DNA from: a virus
Strand: one strand, 5' to 3'
DNA: 64,000 nucleotides
IMG/VR virus record: IMGVR_UViG_3300031951_000041
Location: 1 to 64,000 of that record
A program made the position numbers and the translations under genes. Shown in pieces: positions 58,527 through 64,000 of this stretch. Under the pieces are notes generated by a model. That model saw only the letters and a list, made by a program, of their open reading frames with translations, did not search any database and was not told the origin of the DNA. The stretch's first letter is position 1, and each line of letters starts with the position of its first letter.

Positions 58527-60955
58527 GTAATCCTATTTTTGCTTCACAACTAAAAGGCATTTTTGAAAATCAAGTTTTTAATGCTATGAATGGTGTTGTC
58601 TCTAATATTCCAAATGAGACACTTAGAAAAATTGCTTCTAGAGTAGCTGAGACTACCGCTACACAAACCATTAGATTAGTATCTCAAAACGCCAACAAAA
58701 ACATAACAGATATACCTAAAGCCTTAGTTGGACAATTTAACCCAGTTAATTTAGTAACAGGTAATCTAGGTAGCGCGGGTGTATCTAATAATTTAAATAA
58801 TCTTTTAGGTACACAAGTTACTCAACAAATTAACAATTTAATTATTAATGAGCTATCTAGAGAATTAAGAACTATATTACCACCTGGGGTTGGTGGAATA
58901 GTTAATACATCAGCTATTGTAGGTCGTATTGCAGAAATACTAGCTCCTACAGTATCTACGGGTATTACCTCCTCGCTTAAAAACTTTACCGACTCTATTT
59001 TTGGTGTAGGAGGCAAAACTCCTGCTACTGTAAATGGATTAACTACAATCTTAAGTTCAATTACTTCACCTTTCTTAGGTATTTTAGAATCTAACAAAGT
59101 CTTTTCTACAAGCATTGCTTTAAAAGGTTTAACTCAATCTAGAAATTTTAATGTAAATTCTACCGATAATAAAAACAAGTTAGCTGTTACTAAGCAAGGA
59201 TTTACAGATCCAACTGCTAACTATCCAACTAAAGAGTATGCAAAAGGACCTGAGACTAATAAATTAGCTAGAGGTGAAATTCAAGGTACTATTATACAAA
59301 AGAAAAATGACGAACGTATGATAGGTGCCCCTTTACCTAATGGTTCGACATGGGAACAACCTATATCTCCTTATAAAGGTGAATACCCTTATAATAAAGT
59401 AACTGAAACAGAAGCCGGGCATATTATCGAGGTAGATGATACCCCTGGTGCAGAAAGAATTCACGTATTTCACAAATCAGGTACGTTTGTAGAAATAGAC
59501 AATACTGGCTCTTTGGTGCAGAGAATCAAAGGTTCTTCCTACACTATTGTAGATAGAAATGGAAAGATTTTTATTCAAGGTACCGCGGATGTATCTGTTA
59601 AAGGTGCTATTAACGTTTACGTAGCACAAGATGCAACAGTGGAAGTTAAAGGTAATGCTAGTATTGCAGTTTATCAAGACATTAATGCAAGAGCCGGTGG
59701 TAATGTAAATATATCTGCACAAGATAATCTTAACTTAATATCTGCTAATGTTTACATCGAAGCACTAGAAAACTTTAATATTAAGTCTAATGCTCTTCTA
59801 AGCATGCATGTATCTAAAGATTTGCATGTTAGATCTAATGCTAACGCATATGTTCAAGCTACTACTTATTATCAAAATACAACTAACAGTTACAATCAAA
59901 CCATAGAGAATTCATATGAAAAACATGGTAAGTCCAGGTTTATTCAATCAGCAGAAAATATTCATGTAAAGAGTACAGGTACATATAATACTCAATCTGG
60001 TGGAGTAATGAACTTTAAATCGGGCAGTACATATAACATGCAATCAGCTGCTGCTATGAATCTCAAGGCTGGTGGTAATATTAATGAAGATGGTGCGTTG
60101 ATTTATTTAAATTCCGGTACAGCGGGCACTGCTGGGGATACTACTGACTCTAAAGATAGTAAACCAGCAAGAATTGCTGATCGTTCTCTTGCTGGTATGT
60201 TGAATACAAAAGTACTTGCTGGTAGTGCTGATGATGTGCTTGCTCCTAATGAAACTGAAGTAAAAGATCCTGTGGCTGCTAATTTAGGAGACTCCTACTC
60301 AGTCTTGTTAGATGAAGAAATTCAAACTTCCAAAGAGTATAACGCTCATAAAGATAAAATTGTATTATCAGGTATTACTACAAATAGTGATTTTTCAAGA
60401 GCACCTGTCGTAGCTAGAAGTGAATCGGTTTCCTCGCAACAAACCAACACTGTATCTGCAAGTAATGATTTAAAGAGTTACAATGTACTACCAGGCAACT
60501 TTAATTTGTCTCCAAACTTTACAGTAGAAATGCTCTCGGATAAAACTAGCTATACTAAGAGTATAATTAAAACAACTAATAATATTAAGTATGGTACTGT
60601 TATATTTAATTTAAGTAGTCTTGCATTAAATATATTAGAACCAATTTTATTAGTATATCCAGATTTGCAAATTGTTTCTGCATATAGAACACCTAACTTG
60701 GCACCAGCATCTTCATTACATACACAAGGTAAAGCTGTGGACATTCAGTTCCAAGGTTTATCCTATGAAGAATATTTTGATAGATCTATTCAATTAGCAA
60801 GAGTATTAAACTACGATCAATTTATTTTACATTATTGTAGCTATGCTAAATCACCCTGGATTCATATTTCATATCAAGGTTCGAATAATAGAAGACAAAT
60901 ATCTACATTCTGGAATAACAAAAAACACTCTTCTGGTTTAAAGGAGCTTAGATAA
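58523..60955 (+). CDS. Spike beta-helix protein with C-terminal M15-like peptidase
   Basis: 810 residues. Helical N-terminus; DTPGAERIHVFHKSGTFVEI at ~310 is the start of a gp5-C-type beta-helix with repeated V-x-G/N-x-x strands to ~530; then a linker and a C-terminal domain with ASSLHTQGKAVDIQF (HxxGxAxD) and PWIHISY, the zinc ligands of M15 D,D/L,D-peptidases. Also resembles gp5 plus extra peptidase. Penetrates the envelope. Confidence 0.83.
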   Translation: MSNPIFASQLKGIFENQVFNAMNGVVSNIPNETLRKIASRVAETTATQTIRLVSQNANKNITDIPKALVGQFNPVNLVTGNLGSAGVSNNLNNLLGTQVTQQINNLIINELSRELRTILPPGVGGIVNTSAIVGRIAEILAPTVSTGITSSLKNFTDSIFGVGGKTPATVNGLTTILSSITSPFLGILESNKVFSTSIALKGLTQSRNFNVNSTDNKNKLAVTKQGFTDPTANYPTKEYAKGPETNKLARGEIQGTIIQKKNDERMIGAPLPNGSTWEQPISPYKGEYPYNKVTETEAGHIIEVDDTPGAERIHVFHKSGTFVEIDNTGSLVQRIKGSSYTIVDRNGKIFIQGTADVSVKGAINVYVAQDATVEVKGNASIAVYQDINARAGGNVNISAQDNLNLISANVYIEALENFNIKSNALLSMHVSKDLHVRSNANAYVQATTYYQNTTNSYNQTIENSYEKHGKSRFIQSAENIHVKSTGTYNTQSGGVMNFKSGSTYNMQSAAAMNLKAGGNINEDGALIYLNSGTAGTAGDTTDSKDSKPARIADRSLAGMLNTKVLAGSADDVLAPNETEVKDPVAANLGDSYSVLLDEEIQTSKEYNAHKDKIVLSGITTNSDFSRAPVVARSESVSSQQTNTVSASNDLKSYNVLPGNFNLSPNFTVEMLSDKTSYTKSIIKTTNNIKYGTVIFNLSSLALNILEPILLVYPDLQIVSAYRTPNLAPASSLHTQGKAVDIQFQGLSYEEYFDRSIQLARVLNYDQFILHYCSYAKSPWIHISYQGSNNRRQISTFWNNKKHSSGLKELR

Positions 60956-61182
60956 TGGCACATGAGTTCGTAGTAATGAGAAATGGGGTACTAGAAACTT
61001 ATCACAACTATGATGACATACCGGATGATTTTCAACATGTCATTAAATTTATTCCCGAGGCACCTCCACCTCCCCATACACACGAACAACATGAAGAGTT
61101 AGATTCTTGGTTAGGTAGACTTAACAGGCTTATGGAGATAGAAAAGAAAAATGCCGCTAAGTACTTACGGAACACAGTTTAG
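60955..61182 (+). CDS. Small conserved baseplate-operon protein, 75 aa
   Basis: MAHEFVVMRNGVLETYHNYD and a PPPPHTHEQHEE motif, C-terminal helix. Small proteins like this lie between gp5 and PAAR genes in related phages; maybe a chaperone. Overlaps both neighbours. Confidence 0.68.
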   Translation: MAHEFVVMRNGVLETYHNYDDIPDDFQHVIKFIPEAPPPPHTHEQHEELDSWLGRLNRLMEIEKKNAAKYLRNTV

Positions 61183-61753
61183 AACAATACCAGGTGAAAC
61201 TGAGACTTTTAATTCTATATCACCTACAGGGGGTGTTGTATTTGTGGATGTAAAAGTTGACGGTATTGTAATATCTGGGCCTATAGTTACATTAACTTCT
61301 ATTACACCCGGGCCAGGAGCTCCACCTGCATATTATACCTACCTATTTACATTTACAGGTAAGTATTGTACGGATATTGCAACAAACAATACTTTTATAG
61401 GTTATAATTCAGTAAACAAGACGACACATACTTACTCTTCAGCATCTGGAGGTGAATCGTTATATGCTACTTTTGAAAACGATGTCGGTACTGTATTTGA
61501 CAAATTAATTAGCTTTCAACCAGATATGTCAGATGAAAAAACAGCCATTTATACTTTTTTAGTAGATGGTGCACCTACAACAAGATCTCAAAAAATACAT
61601 CTAATTCCTACTAGGTGGTACGAGAGATTACAATTTATTTGTAATCAATTACATAGTGGTAGAAATATGGCCGATGGATCTGGTTCTACTATAAATCCAA
61701 TCGGTTATTACACATCAGACCCAGCTGGCTGGGTCATTCCTTCTAACTGTTAA
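61151..61753 (+). CDS. Baseplate-associated structural protein, 200 aa
   Basis: Beta-rich, Thr/Ser/Gly-rich, ending HSGRNMADGSGSTINPIGYY. Starts within the previous gene. No specific family; position between spike and PAAR genes suggests a baseplate part. Confidence 0.65.
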   Translation: MPLSTYGTQFRTIPGETETFNSISPTGGVVFVDVKVDGIVISGPIVTLTSITPGPGAPPAYYTYLFTFTGKYCTDIATNNTFIGYNSVNKTTHTYSSASGGESLYATFENDVGTVFDKLISFQPDMSDEKTAIYTFLVDGAPTTRSQKIHLIPTRWYERLQFICNQLHSGRNMADGSGSTINPIGYYTSDPAGWVIPSNC

Positions 61754-61762
61754 GGAACTAAT

Positions 61763-62056
61763 ATGCCTGCTGCAACTAGAATTGGTGATTTAGATATAAC
61801 CCATTGCTCAACTCCTGCTAGAGCACAAGGAGCAACCAGAACCTATGTAAACGGTATTCCGTGGAGTTGCCAGGGGCATATTAATACCCCACATCTTATT
61901 CCAAATGATGATCCATGTTCTATTCACGTGGCTGGAATATCGTCTGGCTCTTCTTCTGTAAAAGTAGAAAACCTAGGAGCCGGGCGAGTTGGTGATTCTA
62001 TTTCAGGGTGTACCTCTGTAGCAACCGGATCTCCTAATGTTTTTGCAGGCGGTTAA
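61763..62056 (+). CDS. PAAR-repeat spike tip protein (gp5.4-like)
   Basis: 97 residues. PAATRIGDLDITHCSTP and VENLGAGRVGDSISGCTSVA are PAAR repeats with His/Cys metal ligands; three cysteines and two histidines available. Sharpens the spike. TAAGGAACTA upstream. Confidence 0.92.
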   Translation: MPAATRIGDLDITHCSTPARAQGATRTYVNGIPWSCQGHINTPHLIPNDDPCSIHVAGISSGSSSVKVENLGAGRVGDSISGCTSVATGSPNVFAGG

Positions 62057-62069
62057 CGTAAAAATTTAA

Positions 62070-62077
62070 GATAAATA
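62070..62077 (+). promoter_or_regulatory. Late promoter GATAAATA for gene 25
   Basis: TTACT spacer, ATG 62083; leaderless geometry. No ribosome binding site between. Confidence 0.78.
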
Positions 62078-62082
62078 TTACT

Positions 62083-62481
62083 ATGGCCACCTTAAAAACA
62101 CATAGAAGATACTCAGATATTAATCTGTTATTTTCGAGACATCCTACAACCGGGGATGTTACAAAGAAAACTGATGTCGAAGCTATCAAGGCTTCGGTGC
62201 GTAATATTATTCTGACTAAAAATTATGAAAGACCTTTTCATCCGGAAATAGGTTGCCAAGTACACAGCTTATTATTTGAAAATGTAACTCCGGTTACTAT
62301 TCAAGTAATGCAAAGAACTATCGCTCAGGCTTTAGAAAAATTTGAGCCTAGAGTAACATTAGACAACGTTGTAATTGATCCTGATATTGATAATAATGGA
62401 ATTAGAGTAGATGTATATTTTACAATTAATAATACACAGGAACCTGTAGTCATAAGTACAACTCTAACAAGAATAAGATAA
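62083..62481 (+). CDS. 25: Baseplate wedge protein gp25
   Basis: 132 residues, same as T4 (132). VRNIILTKNYERPFHPEIGC and FEPRVTLDNVVI with the conserved E-P-R motif. Wedge protein related to T6SS TssE. Leaderless late promoter upstream. Confidence 0.95.
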   Translation: MATLKTHRRYSDINLLFSRHPTTGDVTKKTDVEAIKASVRNIILTKNYERPFHPEIGCQVHSLLFENVTPVTIQVMQRTIAQALEKFEPRVTLDNVVIDPDIDNNGIRVDVYFTINNTQEPVVISTTLTRIR

Positions 62482-64000
62482 ATGGCAAATTTACGAATTG
62501 CAGAGCTTGATTTTGATACTATCAAAACCAACCTAAAAACTTTTCTTCAAAGTCAATCTGAATTTTCAGATTACGATTTTGAAGGTTCGGGTCTATCAAT
62601 ATTGTTAGATGTACTAGCTTACAACACTCATTACAATGCTTATTTGGCAAATATGGTAATGAATGAAATGTTTCTTGATTCAGCTGTCAAAAGAGCATCA
62701 GCAGTATCTATTGCAAAACATTTAGGTTATACTCCTACGTCTGTAACAGGAGCGGTCGCTAAAGTAGATATTGTAGTAACCAACCCGGTTGGATTTCCTG
62801 TAACACTTACTCTAGAACGTTATACTCCTTTTACCTGTTTAATAGACGGCTCTCCATTCACATTCTTAAATATTGAACCTGTATCTATCTCACCGGTTAA
62901 TGGTGTTTACTTATTTTCAGATGTTAGTATAAAAGAAGGTAAATTATTAGAATACTCTTATGTCGTACAAACAGGAAATCCATCAGAAAAATTTGTAATA
63001 CCTAACTCCGATGTTGATATTTCTACGTTATATGTTACCGTTCAAAAATCTAATAATGATGCTACGTTAGAATCTTTTATTCGAGCTACCGACATTTCAA
63101 ATTATGACGGGGATTCTAATATCTTTTTTATAGAAGAAAATGCACTGGGCAATTACGAATTGTTTTTTGGTGACGGTATTTTAGGTAAAAAGCTAGTAGC
63201 AGGTAATATTGTAACAATAAGATATCTGGTTAGCTCGGGTACAAATGGAAATGTATCTAATGTCATCGATCAATCGTTTACTGCAGCAGCTCCTATAGGT
63301 GGTTCCACTACAGTAGCTGTTACTACAGTTCAAAATTCTAATGGTGGTACAGCTAGAGAATCTATCGACTCTATTCGCTTCAATGCACCTCGAGCTAATT
63401 TAGCTAAAGATAGAGCAGTTAATAAATCCGATTATCAAACATTAATAAAAACATACTACCCAGGGATTAAATCTGTATCAGTATGGGGTGGTGAGGAAAA
63501 TGTTCCCCCAGCATATGGTAAAGTTTTTATTACTCTTGCTCCTGAACCTGGGTTTGTTATTGATACAGGTACAAAAGAAAGTATTAAAAATGATTTGCTC
63601 AAAGACAGGCAAATTCTAGTAGTCACTCCTGAGTTTATAGATCCTGAATATACATATCTTAATTTAGAAGTTGTTTTAAAATATAATAAAAATTTAACAA
63701 CTTTACCAGTAACATCTATTGAAAGTCTAGCAAGAACCACTGTTAACAACTTCTTTGTAAACAATGTTCAAGCTTTTGGTAAAAATTTCTATTACTCACA
63801 GCTGTTAGAAGAATTGAATAACTGTAATCCTTCTATTGTTAGTTCTAACGCTGAAATAGCCATACAAAAAAGAATTATACCCATATTGAATGTTTCTAAT
63901 GCATATACTGATGAAAATACTCTAAACTTTAATAATCGACTTCACCCAGGTGAAATTGAATCTACGAGATTTTTTATTAGTATAGGTGGCGATCTTATTC
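62482..64000 (+). CDS. 6: Baseplate wedge protein gp6 (partial, cut by window end)
   Basis: Begins right after gene 25: MANLRIAELDFDTIKTNLKT and GSGLSILLDVLAYNTHYNAY, ANMVMNEMFLDSAVKRASAV, the constant start of gp6 (T4: 660 aa). About 506 codons are visible and the frame appears open to 64000; the 3' end is outside. gp6 forms the inner baseplate ring with gp7 and gp53. Confidence 0.92.
   Translation, partial: MANLRIAELDFDTIKTNLKTFLQSQSEFSDYDFEGSGLSILLDVLAYNTHYNAYLANMVMNEMFLDSAVKRASAVSIAKHLGYTPTSVTGAVAKVDIVVTNPVGFPVTLTLERYTPFTCLIDGSPFTFLNIEPVSISPVNGVYLFSDVSIKEGKLLEYSYVVQTGNPSEKFVIPNSDVDISTLYVTVQKSNNDATLESFIRATDISNYDGDSNIFFIEENALGNYELFFGDGILGKKLVAGNIVTIRYLVSSGTNGNVSNVIDQSFTAAAPIGGSTTVAVTTVQNSNGGTARESIDSIRFNAPRANLAKDRAVNKSDYQTLIKTYYPGIKSVSVWGGEENVPPAYGKVFITLAPEPGFVIDTGTKESIKNDLLKDRQILVVTPEFIDPEYTYLNLEVVLKYNKNLTTLPVTSIESLARTTVNNFFVNNVQAFGKNFYYSQLLEELNNCNPSIVSSNAEIAIQKRIIPILNVSNAYTDENTLNFNNRLHPGEIESTRFFISIGGDLI

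Noticed and set aside
1-64000. CRISPR arrays, insertion sequences, integrase or attachment sites
   Set aside because: No regular spaced repeats, transposase or integrase ORF and no long direct repeats were noticed; consistent with a lytic T4-like phage.

Overview
The window is part of the genome of a T4-like myovirus (Straboviridae or a relative such as the cyano- and pelagi-myophages). It is AT-rich and densely packed with overlapping genes. It carries T4 core replication genes (62, regA, 43, uvsX, 41, 61, rnh, 33, 59, 32) and the baseplate/tail genes 4, 26, 48, 53, 27, 5, 25 and 6. The host looks like a low-GC aquatic proteobacterium. A complete PQQ precursor peptide (PqqA), together with IscU and ErpA of the beta/gammaproteobacterial type, makes a PQQ-using methylotroph such as an OM43/Methylophilaceae bacterium a reasonable guess. 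A two-piece tmRNA of this kind has, as I recall, been reported in the OM43 myophage Melnitz. I cannot test identity here.

Layout. 1-5.9 kb: clamp loader subunit, RegA, a small heat-shock protein, small exported proteins, a nucleotidase, a glycosyltransferase and a cupin whose 3' end contains an initiator-like tRNA-Met. 5.9-7.1 kb: a two-gene minus-strand operon (coiled-coil membrane protein and adhesin-E-like exported protein). 7.1-13.8 kb: DNA polymerase, exported nuclease, UvsX and gp41 helicase. 13.8-15.1 kb: small genes separated by strong hairpins. 15.1-27.9 kb: a late block of virion and probably packaged proteins; several begin with a T4-type capsid-targeting peptide. 28-37 kb: primase, ThyX, spanin pair, and an nrdA-trx-iscU-desaturase-erpA-nrdB operon, then dCMP deaminase. 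37-45 kb: conserved small genes, RNase H, PhoH, GH19 endolysin, nuclease and oxygenase. 45.2-46.0 kb: Bfd-like protein, circularly permuted tmRNA and pqqA. 46-49.6 kb: SleB-type hydrolase, gp33, gp59, gp32. 49.6-54.4 kb: minus-strand tail operon (gp4, two structural genes, gp26, a small -1-frame ORF, a tape-measure-like protein). 54.5-64 kb: plus-strand baseplate operon ending inside gene 6.

Regulation visible in sequence. Early/middle genes have sigma70-like promoters with TTGATT/TTGATA-type -35 boxes exactly 17 bp from TATAAT. Late genes have NATAAATA boxes; at three genes the box ends 5 nt before the ATG, which predicts leaderless mRNAs. Rho-independent terminators separate transcription units, including a bidirectional one at 49.6 kb.

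Best candidates for something new: a probable programmed -1 frameshift joining gp26 to a small downstream ORF ahead of the tape measure (the lambda G/GT/H layout, in a T4-like phage); phage pqqA; a permuted tmRNA with an ORF between its halves; and a set of enzymes carrying capsid-targeting peptides.
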